From Anaerotruncus rubiinfantis (lineage in GTDB: Bacteria; Bacillota; Clostridia; Oscillospirales; Ruminococcaceae), in contig NZ_FKLA01000006.1 in NCBI RefSeq assembly GCF_900078395.1, positions 1-64,000 of the forward strand: DNA of 64,000 nucleotides. The letters are read 5' to 3'. The first letter of the stretch is position 1, and each line of letters begins with the position of its first letter. The position numbers were made by a program, and so were the translations under genes. This document shows positions 57,525 to 64,000 of this stretch, one piece after another. Under the pieces are notes generated by a model. It did not search any database. It saw nothing but the letters and a program-made list of their open reading frames with translations, and was not told the DNA's origin.

Positions 57525-57704
57525 TCATCTGCCGTCATGGGATGGGGCGGGCGGACTGCTTTCGCTTTTGCAGCCGCAGCATCCGCGCCCGCCTTTGCAG
57601 CCGGAGCAGCCGACACATTCACCGTTTTTGGCCTTGCGGAAAGCGTATCTTGCCGCAAAGAACATCAAAAGCACCAACCCGCCAAAGATCACCCAGGTAA
57701 TCAT
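57525..57704 (-). CDS. FeoB-associated Cys-rich membrane protein
   Basis: A 59-residue protein; the ATG at 57704 follows GGAAGG. One N-terminal membrane helix (MITWVIFGGLVLLMFFAARYAF) is followed by a Cys-rich tail ECVGCSGCKGGRGCCGCK with six Cys. This is the usual small partner encoded after feoB in Firmicutes and may bind or reduce iron. It is the last gene of the feo operon. Confidence 0.88.
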   Translation of the reverse strand: MITWVIFGGLVLLMFFAARYAFRKAKNGECVGCSGCKGGRGCCGCKSESSPPAPSHDGR

Positions 57705-57788
57705 AAAAGCCTTCCTTTCCGCCGCGCCATCCAATGTCGTTCCCGTCGGCCCCGCGGCGAGGCGGCCGGTCTTTTTCCGTTATTTTCT

Positions 57789-59948
57789 TCAGGCATTCAC
57801 GCCAACCGGAAGCGCTTTGGGGTTCTTCTTATCCGGATTGCAGCTTCGGAAAAGCAGCCACAGCAGCACCGCCACACATATAAGCGCCAGCACCTGCCCA
57901 ATCCCGAACGGCACTCCGTAGAACAACGCCCCACCCAGCTGGTTGATGATGAAGCCCATCACATACGCCATACCGGTCATATAGCCGATTGCGAACCAGG
58001 TCCATTTTGCGCTCATCATCTCGCGCCGGATCGCCCCGATTGCCGCGAAGCAGGGCGCGCAGGTCAGGTTGAACACCATGAAGGCCAACGCGCTCGCGCT
58101 GGTTGTGAACAGCCCCGGCAGCGCCGCCAGCAGCGCGGGGTCGTCCTCGGCCACTTCGCCAAGCCCAAACAGCACCCCAAAAGTTGCAACCACATTTTCC
58201 TTTGCGACAAGCCCGGTCACACTCGCGACAGCCGCCTGCCAGTTGCCGAATCCCAACGGAAGGAACAGCGGCGCGAGCACGCCTCCGATCGCCGCCAACA
58301 TGCTGGCGTTCTGGTCGTCCACCAGGCCGAACCCTTCCGGGCCAAAGCCGAAGTTCTGCAAAAACCAGATGACCCCGCAGGCCACAAAGATCACCGTACC
58401 GGCTTTAATGATAAACGCCTTGCCGCGCTCCCACATGTGGATCAGCACGCCCTTCGGCGCCGGAAAGTGATACTGCGGCAACTCCATGACGAACGGCGCC
58501 GGATCGCCCGCGAACATCTTTGTTTTTTTGAGGATGATGCCCGAGATGATCACCATGAAGATTCCGAAGAAGTAGGTCGCCGGCGCCATCCAGGTGATCT
58601 TTGGGAACACCGCGCCCGCGATCAGCGCAATAATCGGCAGCTTCGCCCCGCACGGGATAAAAGTCGTTGTCATAATCGTCATCCGCCGGTCCTTCTCATT
58701 CTCGATCGTGCGGGTCGCCATAATGCCCGGCACCCCGCAGCCGGACGAGATCAGCATCGGGATAAAGCTCTTGCCCGAAAGCCCGAATTTACGGAAGATG
58801 CGGTCCATGATGAACGCCACGCGCGCCATATACCCGCAGTCCTCCAGAATGGACAGGAAGAAGAACAGGATGAACATCTGCGGCACAAAGCCGAGCACCG
58901 CGCCCACACCGCCGATGATCCCGTCGACGAGCAGGCCGATGAGCCATTGCGCTGCTCCCGCGCTCTCCAAAAGGCCGGTCACAGCGGGCTGGATTGTCTC
59001 GGCAAACAGCGTGTCGTTCATCCAGTCGGTCACAATGGTGCCGAGCCACGAAACCGACACATAGTAAACAACATACATGATAACCGCAAAGATCGGCAGC
59101 GCCAGCCATCGGTTGGTCACCACCTGGTCGATCTTGTCCGAAACGGTCATCCCAGCGCGGCGTTTCTGTACACAGTTCTTGACCAGCCTGGCAATATACT
59201 GGTAACGTTCGTTGGTAATGATGCTTTCGCTGTCGTCGTCAAATGCCTTTTCGCAGCCCGCGATGATCTCTTCCACCTGTTTGCGCGCATCGACGGGAAG
59301 CGAAAGCTTCGCCATCGCTTTTTCATCCCGCTCAAACAGCTTGATCGTGTTCCAGCGCAGGCTTTCCGCCGGCACTATCCCCTCGATGAGACGCCCAATC
59401 TGTCCGAGCGCCTCCTCGACCTTTGCGTCGAAGGTGTGCTGCGGCGTTGTTTTCATCCCGGTCTTTGCCATTTCCACCGCGCGCCGGGCCACCTCATGCG
59501 ACCCGGCCCCTTTTACCGCGGATGTTTCGATGATTTCGCATCCCAGCGCCTCGGAAAGCTTTTGCGTGTCGATTGCATCGCCATTTTTCTTGACGATGTC
59601 GATCATATTGAGCGCGATAATCACCGGAATCCCCATTTCGGTCAGCTGGGTGGTGAGATAAAGGTTGCGTTCGATGTTCGAAGCGTCCACCAGGTCGACC
59701 ACCACGCTCGGCCGCTCCTCCATGATGTAGTCCCGCGTCACTACTTCCTCCAGTGTGTACGGCGATAGCGAATACACGCCCGGCAGGTCGGTCACGATGA
59801 CATCCTTGTGCCCTTTGAGCCTGCCCTCCTTCTTTTCCACCGTGACTCCCGGCCAGTTTCCCACGTACTGGCTCGATCCGGTCAGGTCGTTAAACATCGT
59901 CGTTTTCCCGCAGTTCGGATTGCCTGCGAGCGCAATCTTGATTGTCAT
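57789..59948 (-). CDS. feoB: Ferrous iron transport protein B
   Basis: A 719-residue Fe(II) transporter. The start at 59948 lies six bases after GGGGAGG; the frame is open to 60020 but without a site. The N-terminal G domain has GNPNCGKTT (about 9-17), TVEKKEGRLKG, DLPGVYSL and NMID. A helical linker then leads to membrane helices with the Gate motifs VPQMFILFFFLSILEDCGYMARVAFIMD, SSGCGVPGIMATRTI and, near the end, FNLTCAPCFAAIGAIRREM, which hold conserved Cys. It imports Fe(II) with GTPase control and works with the two FeoA proteins upstream. Confidence 0.95.
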   Translation of the reverse strand: MTIKIALAGNPNCGKTTMFNDLTGSSQYVGNWPGVTVEKKEGRLKGHKDVIVTDLPGVYSLSPYTLEEVVTRDYIMEERPSVVVDLVDASNIERNLYLTTQLTEMGIPVIIALNMIDIVKKNGDAIDTQKLSEALGCEIIETSAVKGAGSHEVARRAVEMAKTGMKTTPQHTFDAKVEEALGQIGRLIEGIVPAESLRWNTIKLFERDEKAMAKLSLPVDARKQVEEIIAGCEKAFDDDSESIITNERYQYIARLVKNCVQKRRAGMTVSDKIDQVVTNRWLALPIFAVIMYVVYYVSVSWLGTIVTDWMNDTLFAETIQPAVTGLLESAGAAQWLIGLLVDGIIGGVGAVLGFVPQMFILFFFLSILEDCGYMARVAFIMDRIFRKFGLSGKSFIPMLISSGCGVPGIMATRTIENEKDRRMTIMTTTFIPCGAKLPIIALIAGAVFPKITWMAPATYFFGIFMVIISGIILKKTKMFAGDPAPFVMELPQYHFPAPKGVLIHMWERGKAFIIKAGTVIFVACGVIWFLQNFGFGPEGFGLVDDQNASMLAAIGGVLAPLFLPLGFGNWQAAVASVTGLVAKENVVATFGVLFGLGEVAEDDPALLAALPGLFTTSASALAFMVFNLTCAPCFAAIGAIRREMMSAKWTWFAIGYMTGMAYVMGFIINQLGGALFYGVPFGIGQVLALICVAVLLWLLFRSCNPDKKNPKALPVGVNA

Positions 59949-60009
59949 ATGCATCCTCCCCATCTTTGTTCCGTCGTTAGTCATTGCTAACCCGTGTTCG
60001 TAAAAATCT

Positions 60010-60231
60010 TCAGTCCACAAAGATATTCTGCGCGTCGCCCTTGCGGATCGACAGCTCGTAACCGCGCACCGTCACCTCAACCGGATCGCCCAGCGGCGCC
60101 ACCTTGCGCACATAGATGGAGGCCCCTTTGGTGATCCCCATATCCATGATCCGCCGCTTAAGCGCCCCTTCGCCTCCAAGTTTGGCCACCGTGACCGTTT
60201 CCCCGCATTTGATTTCCCGCAATGTTTTCAT
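60010..60231 (-). CDS. FeoA-family protein (SH3-like), copy 2
   Basis: A 73-residue beta-barrel protein. KCGETVTVAKLGGEGALKRRIMDMGITKGASIYVRKVAPLGDPVEVTVRGYELSIRKGDAQNI (split) matches the whole FeoA domain. It supports FeoB at the cytoplasmic face. It is coupled to the upstream FeoA gene (ATGA) and lies 61 bases before feoB. Confidence 0.9.
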   Translation of the reverse strand: MKTLREIKCGETVTVAKLGGEGALKRRIMDMGITKGASIYVRKVAPLGDPVEVTVRGYELSIRKGDAQNIFVD

Positions 60232-60464
60232 GAGATTCCCTCCTCTATCATGATCCGGTTCGCCATCGCTTTGCTCAGCGCAATCCGGGTATCCTTGATA
60301 TTTACGATCAGGTTCCCGCCTAGCTCGGACACGACTGTCACCTCTCCGCCTTCCACAAAGCCCAGGCTTTCCAGAAACCGCCTCGTTTCATCCTTTCCAT
60401 GGATCATTTTCACTTTGCTCCGGCTGCCTGTCTGTGCCATTGTCAACGGCATAATCTTTACCAT
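60228..60464 (-). CDS. FeoA-family protein (SH3-like), copy 1
   Basis: A 78-residue FeoA domain with a longer N-terminus (MPLTMAQTGSRSKVKMIHG). FLESLGFVEGGEVTVVSELGGNLIVNIKDTRIALSKAMANRIMI is the family core. It is the first gene of the operon feoA-feoA-feoB-Cys-rich protein. Tandem feoA genes are common in Clostridia. Confidence 0.9.
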   Translation of the reverse strand: MVKIMPLTMAQTGSRSKVKMIHGKDETRRFLESLGFVEGGEVTVVSELGGNLIVNIKDTRIALSKAMANRIMIEEGIS

Positions 60465-60472
60465 CCCTTTCT

Positions 60473-60525
60473 GTTAGGGTCTGCTAACTTTCTCATTAAA
60501 GACATGGGTTAGCTTGAACTAACCC
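60473..60525. promoter_or_regulatory. Two iron-regulator (DtxR/IdeR-like) boxes upstream of feoA
   Basis: GTTAG-N6-CTAAC (60473-60488) and GGGTTAG-N6-CTAACCC (60506-60525) share the frame TTAG-N6-CTAA, which resembles DtxR-family operators. Both lie downstream of the -10, where a repressor would act. No DtxR gene is in the window. Confidence 0.6.
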
Positions 60526-60538
60526 TTTCTATTTATGT

Positions 60539-60567
60539 AGTTTACACTTGCTAACTTGATTTGTCAA
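60539..60567 (-). promoter_or_regulatory. Promoter of the feo operon
   Basis: On the minus strand TTGACA (60567-60562), 17 bases, TAAACT (60544-60539). GTTAGCAAG, a further half-box, lies in the spacer. Confidence 0.7.
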
Positions 60568-60625
60568 GCATTTCCTAAAAATTTTTCCATCGCGTCTTTT
60601 TTCTCCACATGTTTGCCCGCGAAGA

Positions 60626-60665
60626 AAAACCGGGCCGCGCAGCCATTGCCGCGCGGCCCGGTTTT
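60626..60665 (-). terminator. Terminator of the LacI-family gene
   Basis: AAAACCGGGCCGCGC (60626-60640) pairs with GCGCGGCCCGGTTTT (60651-60665). On the minus strand the stem ends in a T-run. It stands between the LacI gene and the feo promoter. Confidence 0.88.
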
Positions 60666-60667
60666 CC

Positions 60668-61663
60668 TTATTTTTTCAGGCTTTCCCGATAGACCACATC
60701 CACAGAAAGGGTCATCCGGGAGGCCGGCTTCACACCGCTGATCATATCATACAGTGTCCGCGCGGCGGTCATGCCCATAATCCCCATCTTGTTGTCAACC
60801 GAAGTGAGTTCCGGACTGCTGACCTCGGTGTAGACCGAATTGTTAAAACCGGCCACTTCCACATCCTGCGGCACCCGCTTGCCGAGTTTTTTCAACGCCT
60901 TGATGCCGCCGACCGCCGCGATATCCTCCCCGAAGAGGATCGCGGTGATCAGAGGATTGCGTTCGAGCAGCCTGCGAGTGGAATCCATGCCGCCTTCGAT
61001 GGAACAGACCCCGCGGTGGATATTGTCCCGGTTGCAGGCAATCCCCATCCGTTCAAACGCCTCCAGATAGCCCTGACATTTCTGCCGGGAACTGGCGTTG
61101 TCAAAGTCCTGCACAAAACCGATCTGGGTGTGCCCGCGCCGCAGAAGGCTTGTCACGCATTCACAGACGCCTCCGCGGTCGTCACAGAGAATGCCGCAGA
61201 CATTCGGCAGCGGCAGATAGCCGTTTGCCATGACGACCGGCGTTTCAGGCAGGTGCCTGGCAATCTCATTCTGGATATACCGGGTCTGAAAAACCGAACC
61301 GAGCAGCACCACGCCGTCCACCTTGCGCGCGCCCATCATGCGCAGGTAATTGCTCTGGCTTTCGGGCTCCTCGCCGGTATTGCAAAGCATGCAGCAATAA
61401 CCCAGCCTGCTGAATTCCTGCTCGATGGTATAGGCGGTGTTGGAATGGTGCAGTTCCCGGATATCGGTGACCAGAATACCGATCGTGCGCATTGAGCTGC
61501 TCACAAGGCTCTGGGCGAACATGCTGGGGGTATAATGGTTCTCATCAAGCACTTTCTGTACCTTCAGACGGGTTTCCTCCCGCAGATTCTGCTTGTTGTT
61601 GAGCACCCGCGAAACGGTGGACGGCGAAACACCGGCCAGCTTCGCGATGTCGTAGATGGTCAA
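60668..61663 (-). CDS. LacI-family transcriptional regulator
   Basis: A 331-residue repressor starting from TTG seven bases behind GGGAGGG. TIYDIAKLAGVSPSTVSRVLNNKQNLREETRLKVQKVLDE (residues 2-42) is the LacI helix-turn-helix with hinge helix. The periplasmic-binding-like sensor (about 58-331) has IGILVTDIRELHHSNTAYTIEQEFSRLGY, GVVLLGSVF, ILFGEDIAAVGGIKALKKLGKRVPQDVEVAGFNNSV. It lies 70 bases downstream of the YiaK-like gene. The twin TGAAACCGGTTTTA sites upstream of that gene are its probable operators, responding to a sugar acid. Confidence 0.9.
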   Translation of the reverse strand: MTIYDIAKLAGVSPSTVSRVLNNKQNLREETRLKVQKVLDENHYTPSMFAQSLVSSSMRTIGILVTDIRELHHSNTAYTIEQEFSRLGYCCMLCNTGEEPESQSNYLRMMGARKVDGVVLLGSVFQTRYIQNEIARHLPETPVVMANGYLPLPNVCGILCDDRGGVCECVTSLLRRGHTQIGFVQDFDNASSRQKCQGYLEAFERMGIACNRDNIHRGVCSIEGGMDSTRRLLERNPLITAILFGEDIAAVGGIKALKKLGKRVPQDVEVAGFNNSVYTEVSSPELTSVDNKMGIMGMTAARTLYDMISGVKPASRMTLSVDVVYRESLKK

Positions 61664-61733
61664 TGTCGGTCCCTCCCGTCTTTTTCACATGCCGTTTTCC
61701 GGCATCGCATATCCGCCGCCTGTGCGGGCTGGA

Positions 61734-62738
61734 TTACATCGCTTTGATCTGCGCCCAGATTTCCTCAAGGACCGGGATACCGTTTGCGAGGTTGTCACGG
61801 CGGGTCAGGATCTCCGGCTCTCCGGGATAGAGGATTTTTCCACCTTCTGTGGCCGGTTCGGAAGCTTTGATATCGTCGATGACCTCGTTGATCAGCATGT
61901 CGGAGATATTCTGTGCGGCAACATGGCGTGGATCGATCGCGATCAGCATCTGGGAGAGCGCATATTCTTCCTCACACTTTTTACCGACAGCGGTAACCGA
62001 AAGGCCGCCGGAAAGCACGGTCGCCACCAGGTCGAGCGCAATCGAGATACCGGAGCCCTTCCAGTAACCGATCGGCAGCACCCGCCAGGTCTTTTCGATC
62101 TCAGCCGGGTCAGTGGTGACGTTGCCATTGGAGTCATAGCCGCCGACAACCGGCAGCGGTATCTTTTTGAGCCGGCACTCCTCGATTTTTCCATAGGAGA
62201 ACTGCGCCATCGCGCAGTCGATCACAACATGCTCGCCGTTCGAGCGCGGGATTGCAATGATGAAAGGGTTATTGCCGATGCGGCGGTCTTTGCCGCCCCA
62301 GGCGGGCATATTGGGCATCGTGTTGGTCCAGCAGATGCCGATGCAGCCTGCGTCCGCCGCCTGCCAGCCGAAATATCCGCCGCGCATCCAGTGGTTGTTG
62401 TTGCCGAGCGCCACGACGCCCACGCCATATTCGCCCGCAAGCTCCACCGCACGGTCCATGCAGCGCTTCGCATTGAGGTTTCCCATGCCAAGCTGGCCGT
62501 CCCAGCGTTCAAACCCTCCGCTTCCGCCAACCCTGATCGCTTTCTTGTCCGGCTTGATGTAGCCTTTTTCGATGTAGGAAACGACGCGTGGGAAGCGGTT
62601 GACGCCGTGGGAATAGACGCCGTCCACACTGTTGTCGGCAAAAATTTTCGCCGCTTCGAGCGCATCCGTTTCGTCAAAGCCTTTTTTGATCAGGACGCGG
62701 TTAAATTCTGCCACCAGTTCGTCATAAGGGATTCTCAT
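61734..62738 (-). CDS. 3-dehydro-L-gulonate 2-dehydrogenase (YiaK/DlgD-like, Ldh_2 family)
   Basis: A 334-residue NAD(P)-dependent reductase of the malate/L-lactate dehydrogenase-2 family. FNRVLIKKGFDETDALEAAKIFADNSVDGVYSHGVNRFPR contains the catalytic His (about residue 44; GVYSHGVNRFPR is, from memory, identical in E. coli YiaK). GNNNHWMRGGYFGWQAADAGCIGICWTN, RRIGNNPFIIAIPR and RVLPIGYWKGSGISIALDLVATVLSGG also follow YiaK closely. The reaction is 2,3-diketo-L-gulonate to 3-keto-L-gulonate. AGGAGGAAAA precedes the ATG. No other ascorbate-pathway gene is in the window, so the true substrate may differ. Confidence 0.82.
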   Translation of the reverse strand: MRIPYDELVAEFNRVLIKKGFDETDALEAAKIFADNSVDGVYSHGVNRFPRVVSYIEKGYIKPDKKAIRVGGSGGFERWDGQLGMGNLNAKRCMDRAVELAGEYGVGVVALGNNNHWMRGGYFGWQAADAGCIGICWTNTMPNMPAWGGKDRRIGNNPFIIAIPRSNGEHVVIDCAMAQFSYGKIEECRLKKIPLPVVGGYDSNGNVTTDPAEIEKTWRVLPIGYWKGSGISIALDLVATVLSGGLSVTAVGKKCEEEYALSQMLIAIDPRHVAAQNISDMLINEVIDDIKASEPATEGGKILYPGEPEILTRRDNLANGIPVLEEIWAQIKAM

Positions 62739-62771
62739 ATGTTTTCCTCCTCAAATTGTTGTAAAGTTCTG

Positions 62772-62785
62772 TGAAACCGGTTTTA
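62772..62785. promoter_or_regulatory. LacI-type operator, copy 1
   Basis: TGAAACCGGTTTTA, a near-perfect palindrome with the central CG of LacI/PurR-family sites. It overlaps the expected start of transcription of the YiaK-like gene. Confidence 0.75.
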
Positions 62786-62792
62786 TGAATTT

Positions 62793-62820
62793 AATTTACC
62801 ACACTTCCTGCAAATGTCAA
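62793..62820 (-). promoter_or_regulatory. Promoter of the YiaK-like gene
   Basis: On the minus strand TTGACA (62820-62815), 16 bases, TAAATT (62798-62793), directly upstream of operator copy 1. Confidence 0.65.
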
Positions 62821-62892
62821 GGAATCAACCCACATTTTCTCCCAACTTCATAAGAAGAAACCATTTTTCTTATTGCCTTTCCACAATATTCA

Positions 62893-62906
62893 TGAAACCG
62901 GTTTTA
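62893..62906. promoter_or_regulatory. LacI-type operator, copy 2
   Basis: The same 14 bases, TGAAACCGGTTTTA, 121 bases from copy 1 and upstream of the promoter. Such spacing allows DNA looping by a tetramer or cooperative binding. Confidence 0.7.
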
Positions 62907-62923
62907 TTTGGTTTCAAAAATTG

Positions 62924-62947
62924 CCCCCGCCCGAAAACCGGGCGGGG
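62924..62947 (-). terminator. Terminator of the glycerol-dehydrogenase-like gene
   Basis: CCCCGCCCG (62925-62933) pairs with CGGGCGGGG (62939-62947). On the minus strand it is followed by CAATTTTTG. It separates this gene from the YiaK-like transcript. Confidence 0.8.
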
Positions 62948-62966
62948 AACGCAGTTCCACACTTTT

Positions 62967-64000
62967 TCAGGCACGGTAATACCGGCCAGCCGCATCCGCC
63001 GCTAAGATAGCGTTATAAACGCTGTCCTCGGTGATGAGGAACGGCTCCGCCTGGATCAGCTTATTCTCGACCGCTGTCTTATGCGCGATGATTCGCACAT
63101 TCTCCGGTGTGGCCTCCACATTGAGGTCGCCGAGCGTGACCGGCAGACCCACCGCCGTCATGAAGCCGAGCACCTCGTCGACCAGTTCGCCCGGCGCGTT
63201 TTCCAGCATGAGCTGGCAGACCACGCCAAACGCCACCTTTTCCCCATGGTAGAACCGGTGGGTGGAAGGCAGCTCGGTGAGACCCGCATGGATACCGTGC
63301 GCACAGGCACAGCCTGTATTTTCAAAGCCCAGGCCGGAGAGCAGGGTATTCGCCTCGATGACATTTTCGACCGCTTCGCTGCAGCAGCCCGCCTCAAGCG
63401 AAAGCTTTGCACGCAGTCCGTCCGCCAGCAGGATGTCATAGCACATCTGCGCGATCGCCATGCCCGCCTTGCAGCGGCGGTATCCGCCGCCGATATAGTT
63501 GGCGCTGTCCGAACGGTCGTTGGCGGCGGCTTCGAAATAGGTTGCGAGCGCATCGCCCATACCGGAGACAAACAGCCGGACCGGTGCCTTCGCAATGATC
63601 TCGGTATCCATCAGTACCATCTCCGAGTGACGTTTATGCCGCACGTTTTTGACATAGACGCCGTCTTTGGTATAGATGACCGACATGGCCGAAGTCGGCG
63701 CGTCGGTCGAGGCGGAAGTAGGCGCGATAATCAGCGGAAGCCCCACTTCGTTTGCGATGACCTTCATCGTGTCGAGCGTCTTGCCGCCGCCCACGCCGAC
63801 CAGTACGTCCGCGCCGAATTCCCCGGCGAGCCTGCCGACCCGCTCGAATTCCTCCTGGCAGCACTCGCCTTCGAATCTGATCGCCAGATATTCCGACTGG
63901 GTCGGGCTGTAGATGCCCGCAAGCCGGGCATTCAACCCGTCATATAAAAAACCGTCAATCAAAAAACAAACCTTCGGGCCGAAGCCGCTGGTATAACGTT
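62967..64000 (-). CDS. Glycerol dehydrogenase-family (iron-containing ADH) protein, 5' end beyond the window
   Basis: 343 residues are visible. The frame is open to the right edge and reads RYTSGFGPKVCFLIDGF at its visible start, matching an internal N-terminal segment of GldA-type enzymes, so about 15-25 residues are missing. NAD binding is shown by VLVGVGGGKTLDTMKVIA (about 67-84) and LIIAPTSASTDAPTSAMSVIY. The metal ligands are Asp in GMGDALATYFEA, His in CAHGIHAGL and His in FYHGEKVAFG. It oxidises glycerol or a similar diol, or reduces a hydroxyketone. An internal TTG at 63962 is not a likely start. Confidence 0.85.
   Translation of the reverse strand, partial: RYTSGFGPKVCFLIDGFLYDGLNARLAGIYSPTQSEYLAIRFEGECCQEEFERVGRLAGEFGADVLVGVGGGKTLDTMKVIANEVGLPLIIAPTSASTDAPTSAMSVIYTKDGVYVKNVRHKRHSEMVLMDTEIIAKAPVRLFVSGMGDALATYFEAAANDRSDSANYIGGGYRRCKAGMAIAQMCYDILLADGLRAKLSLEAGCCSEAVENVIEANTLLSGLGFENTGCACAHGIHAGLTELPSTHRFYHGEKVAFGVVCQLMLENAPGELVDEVLGFMTAVGLPVTLGDLNVEATPENVRIIAHKTAVENKLIQAEPFLITEDSVYNAILAADAAGRYYRA

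Noticed and set aside
57069..59768. An 899-codon open frame on the plus strand
   Set aside because: It is antisense to feoB, rich in Arg/His/Pro and without family features; GC-rich codon structure keeps the opposite strand open.
1..64000. CRISPR arrays, prophage or integrated plasmid
   Set aside because: No regularly spaced repeats and no phage, integrase or conjugation genes were seen; the only mobile gene is the IS200-type transposase.

Overview
The window looks like chromosomal DNA from an anaerobic, fermentative member of the Clostridia, probably of the gut Oscillospirales/Ruminococcaceae type. The evidence is indirect: GC-rich Firmicutes-style genes with strong AGGAGG ribosome sites and TTG/GTG starts, clostridial sigma-A promoters, TRAP and TTT transporters, a biotin-dependent Na+-pump decarboxylase, a minimal SufCB pair, a FeoA-FeoA-FeoB iron system and a homologue of clostridial bile-acid 7alpha-hydroxysteroid dehydrogenase. 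The genus cannot be fixed from the sequence. I see no prophage, CRISPR array or plasmid functions. The only mobile element recognised is one small IS200/IS605-type insertion.

Layout. 1-650: a strong leftward promoter and leader typical of an rRNA operon lying off the window, then tRNA-Arg(CCG). 795-10589: a 7alpha-HSDH-like SDR divergent from a GntR-linked catabolic operon (zinc dehydrogenase, split transketolase, BKACE, TRAP transporter, GntR regulator, glycerate dehydrogenase). 10689-11717: Sua5/TsaC. 11882-19607: an apparent AraC regulon (Gfo/Idh/MocA oxidoreductase, TctCBA, a LarA-like protein, an M24-like protein); paired direct repeats 21 bp apart mark both promoters. 19760-28004: a three-gene phosphorelay of two giant PAS hybrid kinases with an HPt protein between them. 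28256-37554 (minus strand): PucR regulator, NCS2 nucleobase permease, biuret-hydrolase-like amidase, a urea-carboxylase-type carboxyltransferase pair, biotin carrier, small membrane subunits and the Na+-pump subunit OadB. 37774-43132 (minus): sugar-isomerase-like gene cut by the IS element, TRAP transporter and nucleoside hydrolase. 43944-51382: two divergent units under mirrored TAACATGTTA operators (formamidase, ureohydrolase, YjiH permease and a decayed hydrolase one way; DegT aminotransferase and a second split transketolase the other), followed by their likely GntR regulator at 51651. 52513-57373: low-molecular-weight phosphatase, ArsR/HMA/P-type ATPase metal efflux and SufCB. 57525-60464: Feo iron uptake. 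60668-64000: LacI regulator, 3-dehydro-L-gulonate 2-dehydrogenase (YiaK-like) and a glycerol-dehydrogenase-family gene running off the right edge.

Theme. Most of the window is accessory catabolism: several substrate-specific operons, each with its own regulator, taking up organic acids, ureides or amino/sugar compounds through solute-binding-protein transporters and feeding NAD(P)-dehydrogenases and thiamine-diphosphate enzymes. The most unusual part is 28256-34344. There a complete set of biotin-dependent Na+-pump decarboxylase parts is present, but the usual carboxyltransferase (OadA, GcdA or MmdA) is replaced by an AHS1/AHS2 pair and a biuret-hydrolase-like enzyme is encoded just upstream. 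This suggests a Na+-translocating decarboxylase acting on allophanate or a related N-carboxy compound. That substrate is an inference.
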